NCBI RefSeq assembly: GCF_037893015.1
Contig: NC_133664.1
Coordinates: forward strand, 122,249,887-122,313,886
Direction of reading: 5' to 3'
Source of the DNA: Macrotis lagotis
Lineage: Eukaryota > Chordata > Mammalia > Peramelemorphia > Peramelidae
Length of the DNA: 64,000 nt
Shown here: positions 10,611 through 21,490 of the stretch, in pieces
Numbering within the stretch: position 1 is the first letter of the stretch
Layout: every line of letters starts with the position of its first letter
Program-made: the position numbers and the translations under genes
The notes under the pieces: generated by a model
Told to the model about the DNA's origin: nothing
The model's input: only the letters and a program-made list of their open reading frames with translations
Database searches by the model: none

Positions 10611-10949
10611 GATTTACTGACACTCATTTCTTTTCAGACATTTACAAAATATCTCAAAGGGAGCAAGTTCAGATGAGCCTTTAGTAGGGCAAGTTTAGAT
10701 GGGAGAGAACAAGAGAGAATGAGGCTATTGAGTCACTGGGTAGAGAATAAGAATGAGGTAGGGGCTTGGAGACAGAAAGGGGAGGGTGGAGGTTGTTTCT
10801 GTGATGACTTTCAGCAAATTCTCATTCCCTATGCAAATGGGAGGCCATGAGTAGGGAGATCCTGACTTCAGTACAATAACATCAATCATTTAAGGATTAT
10901 TTGTTAGCAGGGGTTTTGTCTTACCTTTTTTTTTTTTGGTAGAACTTCA
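10611..10949. other. Unassigned intergenic DNA
   Basis: No gene or named repeat. Ends in a T-run at about 10927. Confidence 0.35.
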
Positions 10950-11395
10950 GCCTCCATATTAAAATGAAAATTTTATTTTATTGGTATCTTCTAAAACAAT
11001 CATCTTTATTTCTGAATGTATCTCTCCTCCCCCATCTACACACTTTGCCATACCTCATAGCAAAGAATAAAAAAGAAAGAGATGGTGAACAATCTAGCAA
11101 AATTAATAAATTAAATCAGACAGTTTATGCTATTCTCTACTCTTAAAATGGAGAGGGTTGCAATCTTTCACTCCTTGAGGTCAAGCTTACACAACTTTTG
11201 GTTTAGAAATCTTTCTATTTATTTTGCTGCAGTCCTAAATATTACTATCATGGTTTTACTTATTGCCCATTGCCTCAGTTCACATAATTCTTCCTGCTTC
11301 TTTGAATTCTTCATATTTATTATTTTAGTTATATTCTATTTACTGTAATATTCCATTACATTCAAGTAACACATTTTGGTTAACCTTTTATCAGG
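10950..11395 (-). repeat. L1 3' end fragment
   Basis: ACTGTAATATTCCATTACAT is the reverse complement of the L1 ORF2 segment ATGTAATGGAATACTATTG, preceded by CATTGCCTCAGTTCACATAA. It is the 3' UTR and ORF2 end in reverse orientation. Confidence 0.7.
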
Positions 11396-11399
11396 GACA

Positions 11400-11660
11400 G
11401 TTTCAATTTTGTCTCAGGATTCACTGTACCTTTCACAATGCTTAATAAATGATTTTTGAAATGAAACCATCCCCTGACCCCAAATTTAGAATGTCCTTCC
11501 ACTCCTCCTTGCCTGTTTGAATCCCATTTGTCCTTCATGCTACAATTACAAGTGCCATCTTGTGAAGCTTTCTCTGTCCACAATAATCTCTCCTTCTTCA
11601 GAGTTCATTTGACATTCCATAATTATTTATCATTCTGTTAACCTCTCTAGAACTACAAAG
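11400..11660 (+). repeat. L2 LINE fragment
   Basis: GCTTAATAAATGATTTTTGA marks one L2 3' end, followed by a second L2-like stretch (CCATCTTGTGAAGCTTTCTC). Confidence 0.55.
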
Positions 11661-12035
11661 TATTTTTACTTAAATAATTTCATCTTATCCCCAAAACAAA
11701 CCTATGATGTCAATAGTATGAGAATTCAGTGCTTGCTAATTCTGAGAACAGAAAGAGACCTCAGTGATCTCATCAAAGCATCCCTAAATGATTGATTATC
11801 CAGACTCTCAGATGAGGAATCTCCTGCTTCCAAAGAAGCCAGTTCTATAGCAATTCTAACTGTTGGGTAGCATTTTTTTACCTCAAGTCAAAAATCTTCC
11901 TCTCTGGACCTTTCGCCCATTGCTCTAGCACTTCTGGAGCCAAGTGGCACAAGACTGACTGCTCTGTCATATGACAGACCTTCAGATACTTGGACACAAT
12001 TGTTCTGTCCCCCTTGCTAAACATTCCTAGGTACT

Positions 12036-12335
12036 TTGATGATGATGATGTTTGTCCTTTGTTCTTGAAAAGGACCATGATATCAGGGAGGCAATGCCAT
12101 GTCATGCATGGGAATTGAATTTGAATGAGGAGGTGCAGTGCCAAATCATTAGCCTCACTTCTCCTCCAGAACCATCTGGGTCCAGTGGTTAGATATGAAT
12201 CAAGATGAGAGGCAATGTGGGTTAATATTCCCAAGAACACACAGATAGTAAGAGTCTGAGGCCAGACTTGAACTTAGATCCTCCTAACTTCAGGACTGCT
12301 GTTCTACCCACTGTACTATCTAGCTGCCCCCAGGT
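12036..12335 (+). repeat. Unnamed marsupial repeat family X, copy 1
   Basis: TGTTTGTCCTTTGTTCTTGA then AAAGGACCATGATATCAGGG is shared with copies at 23720 and 27760. This copy ends in a MIR/CORE-SINE-like reverse tail (ACTATCTAGCTGCCCC), so it is either a composite or two adjacent elements. Confidence 0.7.
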
Positions 12336-12569
12336 CCTTAATTTTCTTAGTACAAGGTCTCCAGTCTTCTCATTCTGAAAATCCTTTTTTGGATATACTC
12401 AAGTTTGTTAAATGCCTCCCTAAATCGTAGCACCTAAAACTAAGGCAATGCTCTAGATGTGTTCATTGCTATTTGTTTGTTGTTAACTAGGGATATCTCC
12501 CTGTTTGCTGACCAGAATAGCTATTCCATCATGTCACCAGAGGAACAATAATAGAGGGACACCCCTGGT

Positions 12570-12915
12570 TTACAACAGTTAACATTATATAGCACTTTAG
12601 GCTTTGTAAAACCCTTTTATATATATTTAATTTGTTTTGTTCTAAGCATTAATAATAATAATAATAGCCAGCATTTATGTAGTACTTACTGTGTGCTGAA
12701 CACTTTATAATTATTATCTTACTAGATCTTCACCACAACTCTGGGGGGGGGGGGTAGGGACTACTATTATCAACCTAATTTTACAGTTGAGGAAACTGAG
12801 GAAAACAAAGGTTAAGTATATTGCCCAGGGTCCCACAACTACTAGGTGTCTGCAAATGGATCTGAAGCTAGGTCTTCCTGACTCTATCCACTTTGATACC
12901 TAACTACCTGTCCTT
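12570..12915 (-). repeat. MIR SINE, reverse orientation
   Basis: AATAGCCAGCATTTATGTAG, then TTTTACAGTTGAGGAAACTG and GCCCAGGGTCCCACAACTAC is a reverse MIR. It includes a run of G at 12744-12754. Confidence 0.8.
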
Positions 12916-13329
12916 TATTACCTCTTTTGGTGAAATCTAATGTAACATTTGCTTGGGGGACTGCCATATCATACTGTTGAATCAGTTTGAGCTAGCTGTC
13001 CTCTAAAACTCTGAGATCTTTTTCACCCAAAACTATTGTTCAGTCATACCTCACCTATCGATCATTTGCCAATTTGATTTCAGAGTCATCTTTGTACATT
13101 TATCTCTTTGAAACTTCATTTTATTAGTCAGCTCATTATTCCATTCAGTTAGCCTTTCAAGATCTTCTTAGATCCTCATTGTTATTCAGTGTGTAAGCTT
13201 TCCTCTCCACTTTGTGTCATCTGTACATTTGGTTGCACGGAGCAACCTGACCATTCTTATCCTCATTTTAGAGCTAGAAGTGTGGAGGATCAAAGAAATG
13301 GTGACTTGCCACAGTTACATAGTTAATAA

Positions 13330-13590
13330 TCCAAATAATAATGAAACCCAAATTTCATTATATCATTCCCATTCAGCTGACCTCCTCTAGACCTCTACAT
13401 TGCCCCTGGACCAGTTACATTCCCTCCTGGTCATCAATCCTCCCCTTCCCCTTTTAACTTCCCTTCGTGTGTTGTCTTCACTTATTAGATAGTAAGTTTC
13501 TTGAGGACAAGGAGTGCTTTTCTTTTTCCTATTTAGCAGTGTCTGGCACATAGTAGTCACTAATAAAATTTCATTGACTTAGTGATTTAA
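13330..13590 (+). repeat. L2 LINE 3' end
   Basis: AGATAGTAAGTTTCTTGAGG then GTCTGGCACATAGTAGTCAC and TAATAAAATTTCATTGACTT is the L2 terminal sequence. Confidence 0.75.
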
Positions 13591-13594
13591 CCAC

Positions 13595-13974
13595 AATTGT
13601 TTCTCACTTAGCATATACAGGTAACACCTTATATTGTAGCCCTAAGAATGGTCACTTTAGATTCAAGGTATTTTTGGGGGGTTCATATTCACTAAAGAAC
13701 TCCCATTGGTGTGTTTTCCTTTTTCTTTAGTCAGTCAGAAGATACAATTAATTTAAAGTAAAAGCATTTAATGAAATGGTACAGTAAGGTTTTTTTCCAA
13801 CAGAATATTCCCTCTGTAAACCTTTGATACGTCTCCTAAATATATATATATATATATATATAGCATCACTGGGGAGAATGATCATGCATATGGATTTTTC
13901 AATAGAACTCACATGTGGAGGGGGTAATTCACCCCTCCAGTGTCTTCTAATAATGTCATTCACTGTACGGCTCT
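13595..13974. other. Intergenic DNA with a (TA)n run
   Basis: A (TA)11 run lies at 13840-13862. Nothing else is recognised. Confidence 0.5.
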
Positions 13975-14345
13975 CACTGGGGCAACTAGATGATGGGTCT
14001 GGAGTAAAATTTTACCTGAATTCAGATCTAGCTATGTTATCTTGGACAAGTCACTTAATCCTATTTGTCTCAGTTTCCTCATCTGTTAAATCAGTTGGAT
14101 AGGGAAGTGGCAAATCACTCTGGTATCTTTGCCAAGAAACCTCCAAATGGGGGGCAGCTAGGTGATGCAATGGATAGAGCACTGACCCTGGAATTGGTTC
14201 AGATCTGGCCTCAGAAACTTAATAATTACCTAGCTGTGTGACCTTGGGCAAGTCACTTAACCCCATTGTCTTGCAAAAAAAACCCTAAAAAACCTCCAAA
14301 TGGGGTCACATAGAGTCAGATATGGTCCAAACAGCTGTTCTCATC
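13975..14345 (+). mobile_element. SINE with BovB/RTE-like tail, split by a young SINE
   Basis: A tRNA/CORE-type body (TTGGACAAGTCACTTAATCC, CTCAGTTTCCTCATCTGTTA) leads to GTGGCAAATCACTCTGGTAT and CTTTGCCAAGAAACCTCCAA. After the young SINE it continues GGGGTCACATAGAGTCAGAT. That last motif is the kind of 3' end shared by RTE/BovB LINEs and the SINEs they mobilise. Confidence 0.8.
14137..14305 (+). mobile_element. Young CORE-SINE with long target-site duplication
   Basis: The body runs about 14151-14289. AAACCTCCAAATGGGG is present at 14137-14152 and again at 14290-14305. Its first G residues are shared with the SINE head, so the exact edge is ambiguous. It interrupts the RTE-tailed SINE. Confidence 0.93.
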
Positions 14346-15009
14346 ATGTTTATGGTATTTCTTTTGGGTGCATTGCTTCATTGGTTTTACCATATAACCT
14401 CTTTGCTGTCTTAGCATTTCTGCTGGGTGTATTTCTTCATTTGATTTTGTTGGTTTCTGCAAGTTTCAGACTCTATAGGGCTTGGTGTTTCTTCTGAACA
14501 TGTTGCTCTACTAGGCCCATTTCTTTAAGGTCAGCCAAGCCATCACAGCTTCAGTTTGCTAGGTTAGACTAACACAATACTTTTTCTGATAAGGATAGAT
14601 AGCTTTTAGCAATGGCCTCTTTCCTCATAATGCCTTTTCTTTTATACAGCTATATCTTGTGGGAAATCAAAGCTTTATGTTATAGATAACTATACTCAAT
14701 TCCAAAGCTCACCTCTGGCTTAGTTGCAAAATTATTTAAAATAGAATAAGCTAAGAAAAAAAGAATAAGCTAAAATAAGCTAAAGTGACACAGTCTGTGT
14801 TTTCTATCCATCTAGCCCCCCTAGCAACATAGAACACCTGAAATCTTGGTTTGAAGATCTCCAGTAAAGGGGATGTGCACTAGCTCTAGAGTCTTCTCAT
14901 TCTACTTTTGGATAACTTATTATGACAAATATTTTTTTCAGATCTACTTTAATTTGCCTCAAATAATAAACTTCCTCCTGCACTATATGAGCTTCTCCTC
15001 ATAGAAAGA
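14346..15009. other. Unassigned intergenic DNA
   Basis: No gene or repeat could be named. Confidence 0.35.
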
Positions 15010-15245
15010 AAGAGGCATATTTTAAGTGTTTATATGTCTTGGTACTGTATTAAGTGCTTTCAAAAATATTATCTCATTTGATCTTCACAACTCTGAAACG
15101 TAGTACTGTCATGCCCATTTTACAGTTGAGGAAACTGAGGTTAAGTGACTTACCTAGGGTCACACAAGTAGTATTTGTGATCATATTTGAACTGAGGTCT
15201 TCCTAACTCCAGGACCATTGTTCTATCTACTTCCATACCTACCAA
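15010..15245 (-). repeat. MIR SINE, reverse orientation
   Basis: TTTTACAGTTGAGGAAACTG then AGGTTAAGTGACTTACCTAG and GTCTTCCTAACTCCAGGACC. Confidence 0.85.
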
Positions 15246-15419
15246 CCTCTATCTTAAATGATAAAATCTGACTCATTAACAAAGGAAGCACCTATCTTCC
15301 TGGGAAACTGGTTAACTTTTTTTTGAGGAGGGAAGCAAACCAAGTCAAGGAACAACACTTAGAATAGTCATTTGCAGTGTGGGCTAGGAATTCAACATGC
15401 ACTTCTATAAGAAGTTATA

Positions 15420-15745
15420 AGCCCATAGAATTATATACTTAGAGGTCATCCAATCTAACACCTTCATTCTTTATATGAGAAAACTGAGTGGAAGCCAAGT
15501 GACTTTCTTGAGGGATTTTTCTCTCTTTGTATCTTTTATCCCCAGGTAGTTGATATCTTTGAGGATAGGATCTGGATGTTATTCTCAAGTCCAGAAGCCC
15601 ACTTTTCACAATATGAAGTTGAGCAGGTAGTATATCTATTTTACAAAGGAAGAAACTGAGGTCTAGAAAGTTTAAGTACTTTGTATGAGCCACATAGGAC
15701 ATAGAAACAGAGCCAGGAGTAGATTTCAGGTGTTCTATGTTCCAA
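15420..15745 (-). repeat. Two MIR-type fragments, reverse orientation
   Basis: TAGAGGTCATCCAATCTAAC and, later, ACAAAGGAAGAAACTGAGGT are reverse MIR cores, separated by about 100 bp of L2-like sequence (TTGATATCTTTGAGGATAGG). Confidence 0.6.
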
Positions 15746-16549
15746 AACCAAAAAAGTAGGGATTCTGGGGACATTCTTAGGAAAATAAATGAATGAGAAG
15801 ACAGTTATGAAGTGCTTTCTATGTGCCTATGTTCTGTAATGGAAAATGAATGGGTCTTTGATTCTAATCCCTCCAGACAAGGTTGAGGAGATTAACCCCA
15901 GTCCCCCCCCCCCCCCATTTGTCTAAGTGGACACAGCTAGGACAGTGGAGTGTACATCCAGCCTCTAGTATCCAGGGAAGGGCCCTTCCTTGGAAGGAAC
16001 CTAGATTTTCAGCCTCAATCCACAGCTGAGTTATATAGGTCAAAATCTGTTCTATCCTATTCTAAGAAACTACCCAACCCTGTGGGCATGTGGGGGTTTG
16101 GTTATGTCGAATCATAGAGAAGACTTCAAGGAAACATGATCAATGTCTTTGAGTATTAACCTTATTATGCCTGTCTCCAGAGGGCAGAACTTAGAGCTTC
16201 CCAGCTACCCCTGAAGGTGTTGCATTGATACAGATGGATGGAGGTCCCAGTCAGACAGAGGGTGATCCAGAACTTCTGAAAGACATCCCTGGAGTCAGGA
16301 CTGTCAAAAAGCATTAGTCAGAAAGGCCAAAGGGGAGATGCCCAGAATAGATTTGTGTATCTCTGGGACCCCCATATTCACAAGATTTGAGAATCTAGGC
16401 AGAGGGCAGAGGACCAGCTTAGTCCTTGATCCTCTGTTTCACAAAAGAAATCTTAGCTCATGGAGGAGAGGGAAGAAGTGAATTCTTCTTCAGGTCAGGT
16501 AAGACTTGAAGAATTCTGAAAGTTCTAGCTACTCTGAGATTCTGTAATT
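15746..16549. other. Unassigned intergenic DNA
   Basis: Contains a C-run at 15902-15917. No gene or repeat family recognised. Confidence 0.35.
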
Positions 16550-17190
16550 TTTCTAGTATTTTTCCTATGTATATGTAAAGGCAATTTTTAGCATTTATTT
16601 TTATAATATTTTGAATTCCAAATTTTTCTCTTTCTCTCCATTCCTTCCTCTCTTCCTAAAATGGTAAGTAATTTGATATAGGTTATATATGTATAATCAT
16701 GTAAGACACGTTACCATATTAGTCACAGTTGTGAAAGAAGAAATAGATCAAAAGGGAAAAAATATGAAAAAAATAAAATAAGTGGAAAAGTATGCTTCAA
16801 TCTGTATTCAAAGCCCAACAGTTCTTTTTCTGGACATGGGTAGCATTTTCCATCATGAATCCTTTATAATTGTCTTGGATCATTGTGTTGCTGAGAAGAG
16901 CTAAATCAAAGTAGATTATGACACAATGTTGTTTGTTACTGTATACAATGTTTTTCTTGGTTCTGCCTCATTTCACTTTATGTCATTTTACACGAGTCTT
17001 TCCAGGTTTTTCTGAAATCTGCCTGTTCATCATTACTTATAGAACAATAATATTTCATTCATATACAACTTGTTCATTCATTTTCCAACTGAAAGATGTC
17101 TCCTTAATTTTAAATATTTTGCTATCGGGAAAAGAGCTGCTATAAATATTTTTTGCATATGTAGGTCCTCTCCCCCTTTTTATGAAGAGA
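16550..17190 (-). repeat. L1 3' end, reverse orientation
   Basis: The 3' UTR and ORF2 end of L1 read on the minus strand: CATCATGAATCCTTTATAAT, then CTTGGTTCTGCCTCATTTCA, CAATAATATTTCATTCATAT and ACAACTTGTTCATTCATTTT. It is 5' truncated at about 17190. Confidence 0.82.
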
Positions 17191-17519
17191 TTCAGTAATT
17201 CTCTGGAAGGAGATAAACCGTGAGTTAGAAGCTAGGCCAAGATCATCCTCCAGTCCTACGTTGACTCTCACTTGAGCTTTCTGAGTCGTCTAAATCCCCT
17301 GATTTCCCCAAAGAGACCTCATGGTGTCTGGGGTCAGTGCCTAAGCAGGAGTCTAGAGCCCAACTCCAGTTCAGAGAATTGCCTCATGCCTGGGTTGTAG
17401 CAGGAGTCAGCCTTCCTTACTGCACTGGCTTTGAAGACTGTCCAGGTGAGCCCTCAACCATGGAAGCCCCTGGGTCAGAGCTGTAGTTCAGATAATGGAG
17501 ACTAATTGTAGTCCTGTTG
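17191..17519. other. Unassigned intergenic DNA
   Basis: GC-richer than its surroundings. No gene or repeat named. Confidence 0.35.
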
Positions 17520-17720
17520 AATAAACAGGATCGTAGATTTAGAAGTAGAAGCGGCCTACTCCAAATTTTTCATGTTACAGGTTAAGTAATTGCAGCCCAG
17601 AGAGGTTAGATGCTTTACTTCAAGTAAGACTATTAATAAATGGTGCAACCAAAATTCCTACTCAAGTGGTCTGACTCTAAGTCCTTTTTGCTCTCTACTG
17701 CACAACCCTTCTAATGCTTA
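17520..17720 (-). repeat. MIR SINE, reverse orientation
   Basis: TTACAGGTTAAGTAATTGCA, then GCCCAGAGAGGTTAGATGCT and GACTCTAAGTCC. Confidence 0.65.
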
Positions 17721-17774
17721 CAGTTGCAGAGAAGGTAGGAGAGGTGATGTAGGATCTGGTGTTGCTAAGGAGGC

Positions 17775-17965
17775 AACCTAGTGGAACCTGGAGTCCTGGG
17801 ATAGAGTTTGAACTTGCCTCTGCAAGCTATGTGAGCTATGTGAGCTTGGACAAATCACTTCATCTCTCTGGATCTCAGGTTCCTCATTTGTAAAAGGAGA
17901 ACATTGAATTCCATAATCTCGAGGCTCTCTCTTAGCTTCCCGTTTATGATCCTATGACAAACGTT
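17775..17965 (+). repeat. MIR SINE
   Basis: GAGCTTGGACAAATCACTTC, ATCTCTCTGGATCTCAGGTT and CCTCATTTGTAAAAGGAGAA are a clear MIR, ending TTATGATCCTATGA. Confidence 0.85.
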
Positions 17966-18850
17966 CTCTAGATCACTAGCACTGGATAGGACAAATAGCT
18001 ACATTATAGATAAGGGTGTTTCTAAAGACTGAGGGTGATTCTGTAGACTAAGGGAATTCTATGGGCTAAGTGATTCTATAAACTAAGGTAGTGTTCTTTT
18101 TGAAAGAATGTGATTTGATCTGAGCTATGTCTGAATCCATGTAATACTATATAGCAATAGTGGATGTTTGATCCCATTGTATGCTTGGCAAGAGCATAAA
18201 GTCCAGATATCAGTGTGATGTATCTTTGCTCATTCACCCCTCTCCCTATTCCAATCTCTTTCCCCTCTGAGCTCTCTGAGCCTGTCCTTTCTCAGACATC
18301 TCCTGGCCTGCCCAGGCTGGAGGATGGGAAGGTTGAGTTATCCGAAAGAACTGCATTGGACAGCTCCCTTAGCTCTATTTCTGTTGCTTCCCTGAGATCA
18401 CTGGGACCTGGTTGCCGCCTTCCACCCCACCTTCCCTATCCTGGCCCTGCCTCTGTGTTGCTAATGTCTGGGTCTCTGCTCTTTCATTCAGAGGTAGCAC
18501 ATATTCAAACCTCGGCTCAGGTAACAGCTCAATTACACTCTGGGAGAAATGCAAATGTGGGTAATTTCTGCCTGTTTGTTCCTTCAGGCTGCAGGCACCT
18601 GAGTCTCTTAATTACACTGTTTCAACTTATTAGTTTGGGGAAGGTGATTTGGTGGTGGGGGTGAGAGAGGAGTGGGGAAGCTGAGGGGGACAGAAAACAG
18701 CCGCCACAGCAGACTGTGATAGGAATATTAACTCTGGATTCCTCTACTCTTGGGGTTAGCAGAGGGTGGGAGAGTTACAGGCAGAGGCAGGCCAGACTTT
18801 ATATGAGGAGAGCAGGAAGCTCTCTCCTGGATGGTGAGCTGCAGTACAAA
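17966..18850. other. Repeat-poor DNA; candidate conserved non-coding element at 18480-18640
   Basis: No gene is supported. The open frame at 18215-18664 matches no family and has no splice or start context. 18480-18640 carries an octamer ATGCAAAT (18549-18556) and TTAATTACACTG, with no repeat similarity, as a developmental enhancer might. Conservation was not tested. Confidence 0.35.
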
Positions 18851-18854
18851 GAAA

Positions 18855-19000
18855 AAGCTGGTCTGAGAGAAATGAGACCCAGGTTCTCGCCTATGCATTG
18901 CTGTTAATTAGATGCTTTTAATTAGTTGGGTGAATTAATTCATTTTTTCTGGGCCCTAGTTTCTGTAAAATCAGAGGATGGATGACCTGATGCTTTCTAA
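18855..19000 (+). repeat. MIR-type SINE, diverged
   Basis: GAGACCCAGGTTCTCGCC and GCCCTAGTTTCTGTAAAATC fit a MIR plan. Confidence 0.5.
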
Positions 19001-19014
19001 ACCTGGGGGTGGGT

Positions 19015-19170
19015 GAATTTGTTTTAATACTGTGATAGCTGTTTTTAAATAAAATTGGTTTCCTTTGCAATCTTATGTATTTTTTTATACATCTACAAAC
19101 ATTAGTCTGAGAATGGGTCCATAGACTTTCCCAGAAAGGAGAAAAACAAGATTAAGAATCCCTGGACTTC
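19015..19170 (+). repeat. hAT-type MITE-like repeat, copy 1
   Basis: AAATAAAATTGGTTTCCTTT, GCAATCTTATGTATTTTTTT and GGGTCCATAGACTTTCCCAG lead to AAGATTAAGAATCCCTGG. The family ends in an inverted CAGGGGTTCTTAACC-type terminus, which suggests a non-autonomous hAT DNA transposon. Confidence 0.6.
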
Positions 19171-19414
19171 ATTATGTCTAGTGATTCTTTTATCTGAGTG
19201 TTTTAGGGAAGACCTCCGCCTCCCCTCCCCCTTCCAGAATATCTTATCTGTTCAATTCCCATGCTTAAGGATTCAGTATTAGAAAGTCATTTTTAAAAAA
19301 CTGTTGCCAATTCAAGTTTGTGAGTGGAATCATTCTGAGTTATAAATAGCTTCATTCTTGAGTATAAAATGCATTTGAGAATTTAAAAAAAAAAGTCATT
19401 GATTTGTGGTAACA

Positions 19415-19590
19415 TGATAGGATCATAAATTCCAAGCTCAAAAGAACCTTACATGTCATCTAGTCAAACCTCTCATTTTAGAAATGAAAAAACTGAGATT
19501 GAGAGAGGTCAAGCAGTTTTTCCAGGTTCTAATAGTTAAGTGTCTGCGGCAAGAAATGCATCCATCTTTCTGACTCCAACCCTGGTGTTT
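19415..19590 (-). repeat. MIR SINE, reverse orientation
   Basis: CATGTCATCTAGTCAAACCT then CATTTTAGAAATGAAAAAAC and GAGAGAGGTCAAGC. Confidence 0.7.
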
Positions 19591-20434
19591 CCCCTATATC
19601 TTGAGGCCCCTTCCATCTGCCTATTAGCTGTGACTGGAGCTGAAGGCCAAGGTCCACTTTGACAGAACAGAAATAGATGGTTTGTCTTGCATATCTCCTA
19701 CTTTCTGAACTCTTCCCTGACCCCAAGATACCCAATGATACCACATAGTGGACCTGCCTCAAAAAAGAAAGTAATCATTTATATTATGGTGTTGTTTCTT
19801 CATGATACCCTTCCTATAGATATTGTCCATATGTCTTCAAAGGAGACCCTGGGGAAGACAATAAAGGGGCAACAAGTTTTTCCCATCTTGCAATGAGTCC
19901 AACTAGAGCTTCAAGACCTACATCCAGGGTTGTGCTTCAGCCAACTCTAATTAGACCTGGAGAGCTGATTGTTAAATTTTCAGAGTGAGCATTTACTTCT
20001 CACAAATGCAAATGCTAAAAATCCTGGCTTGATTTTTTTTTAATAGTCTAGACTTGAGAGTGATGGAGAGAATGTTAACAATAAATTAAATTAAAAACAT
20101 GTAGTGAATACATTTTAGGGTGTGAAAGTAGAGAAATAATTGTTAGGCATTTATCAGCATGCCTTATTTGCATCCATGTGCTGACCCTCAGGGAAGAGCA
20201 TTTTTTGGGAATATATTATGAAACACACTTTCCTGATTCAAAACTGAGTTATTCAAATCAAAACCTCTTACAACTCACTCTCGGGAACTCCCCAGCTTGT
20301 ATTGGCATTCATAAATTAGTTGTATTGAACAGAGAATCATATACTAAAGACTCTAAGGGAAAGTAATCACTTTCATTTATTTCATGAATTATTATGCAAA
20401 AGAGGGATTAGCTCTTATCTGTTAGACTCCAATC
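19591..20434. other. Repeat-poor DNA; candidate conserved element at 19935-20200
   Basis: Two octamer sites in opposite orientation, ATGCAAAT (20006-20013) and ATTTGCAT (20166-20173), lie 160 bp apart in AT-rich sequence with CTCTAATTAGACC. No gene is supported. Confidence 0.35.
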
Positions 20435-21190
20435 AATCAATCAATCAGTAAACATTTATTAAACACCTACCATGCTATGCCCTGGGCATAAAAAAAGAAA
20501 CAAAACACAATCCCTGCCCTCAAGGAGCTTATTTTTCTAGAGGAAACAACATGCAAACAAATATATTCAAAGCAAGCTATACACAGGCTACCTAGGAAAT
20601 AATTAATAGAAGAAAGACACTAGAAACAAGAGGGTTTGAGGAAATTTTCTTATAAAGGATGAGATTTTAGTTGGGATTTAAAGGAATCCAGGGAATGTAA
20701 GAGGTAGGGATGATGAGGGAAAGCACTCCAGGCATGAGGGACAGCCAGAGAACAAGTCTAGAACTCAGAGCTGGAGTCTTGTTTATGGGGTAATCAAGAG
20801 GTCAGTGTTAATGGATCAAAGAATATGTCAATGGAGGAGAGAAAGGTGTAAGAAGACTGGAAAGGGAAGAGGGGACTAAGTTATGAGAAGTTTTGATTCT
20901 CAGAGTATTTTGTATTTGATCCTGGAGGTAAACAGAAGCCACTAATTTATTGCATTGGTGAGTGATATCATCAGACATGCACTTTAGGAATATCACTTTG
21001 GAAGCCTGAATGGAGGATGGATTGAAACAGGAAGAGACTTGAGGCAGGCAAATCCATCAGCAGGCTGTTGCAAGAGTCCAGGCATGAGTGATGAGGGTCT
21101 GTACTAGAATGGTAGCAGTGTCAAAGAAGATAAGCAGGCTGTATTAGAGAGAAATGTTGCAGAGGTTTTGGTCACAATTTGAATATGGGA
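20435..21190 (+). repeat. Ancient LINE-like repeat, long copy
   Basis: It opens CAATCAATCAATCAGTAAAC and ATTTATTAAACACCTACCAT. CCCTCAAGGAGCTTATTTTT, CTCCAGGCATGAGGGACAGC, TTTGATCCTGGAGGTAAACA and GTTGCAAGAGTCCAGGCATG follow. It is the longest of at least four pieces of this family here (6366, 9955, 20435, 49045). I recognise it as widespread in mammals but cannot fix its Repbase name. Confidence 0.75.
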
Positions 21191-21289
21191 GGCAGGGTGA
21201 GAGATAGTGAAGATGGGGCGGGGGGGTTAGGAGGAAAGATGATGTATTCCCCCAGAAAGCTGAAGTAGAACCAGTGAGTGAAAGTTGGA

Positions 21290-21490
21290 GAATGATTTTG
21301 ACTCTTCCTAATGAAGAGAAACTTCTGAAAGTGGACTTTCTTGCAATGTTACCAGAAGTGTTGAAATAGAATCTAGTTGACCATCTGGGATAGATGTTAT
21401 TAGAGGTTTCTGTACTAGGAACTAGCTTCTGAACTAGGAGATTGTACTACATAACCTCTAAAATCCCTTCTGTCTCTAAGGTCTAAGATC
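21290..21490 (+). repeat. Probable L3/CR1 3' end
   Basis: GTACTACATAACCTCTAAAA then TCCCTTCTGTCTCTAAGGTC resembles the terminal L3 phrase on CCTTCCAACTCTAAGATTC. Confidence 0.45.

Larger units (their letters stand above)
11745..13260 (-). repeat. L3/CR1 LINE, reverse orientation, with nested insertions
   Basis: Reverse-strand L3/CR1 landmarks appear in order: CTCAAGTCAAAAATCTTCCT (11880s), the ATACTCAAGTTTGTTAAATG and ATGCTCTAGATGTG segment (12395-12460), and CCACTTTGTGTCATCTGTAC then ATTTGG (13208-13235). Two younger repeats, at 12036-12335 and 12570-12915, interrupt it. Confidence 0.7.

Noticed and set aside
18215-18664. 149-codon open frame
   Set aside because: Composition and sequence look random; no recognisable domain.
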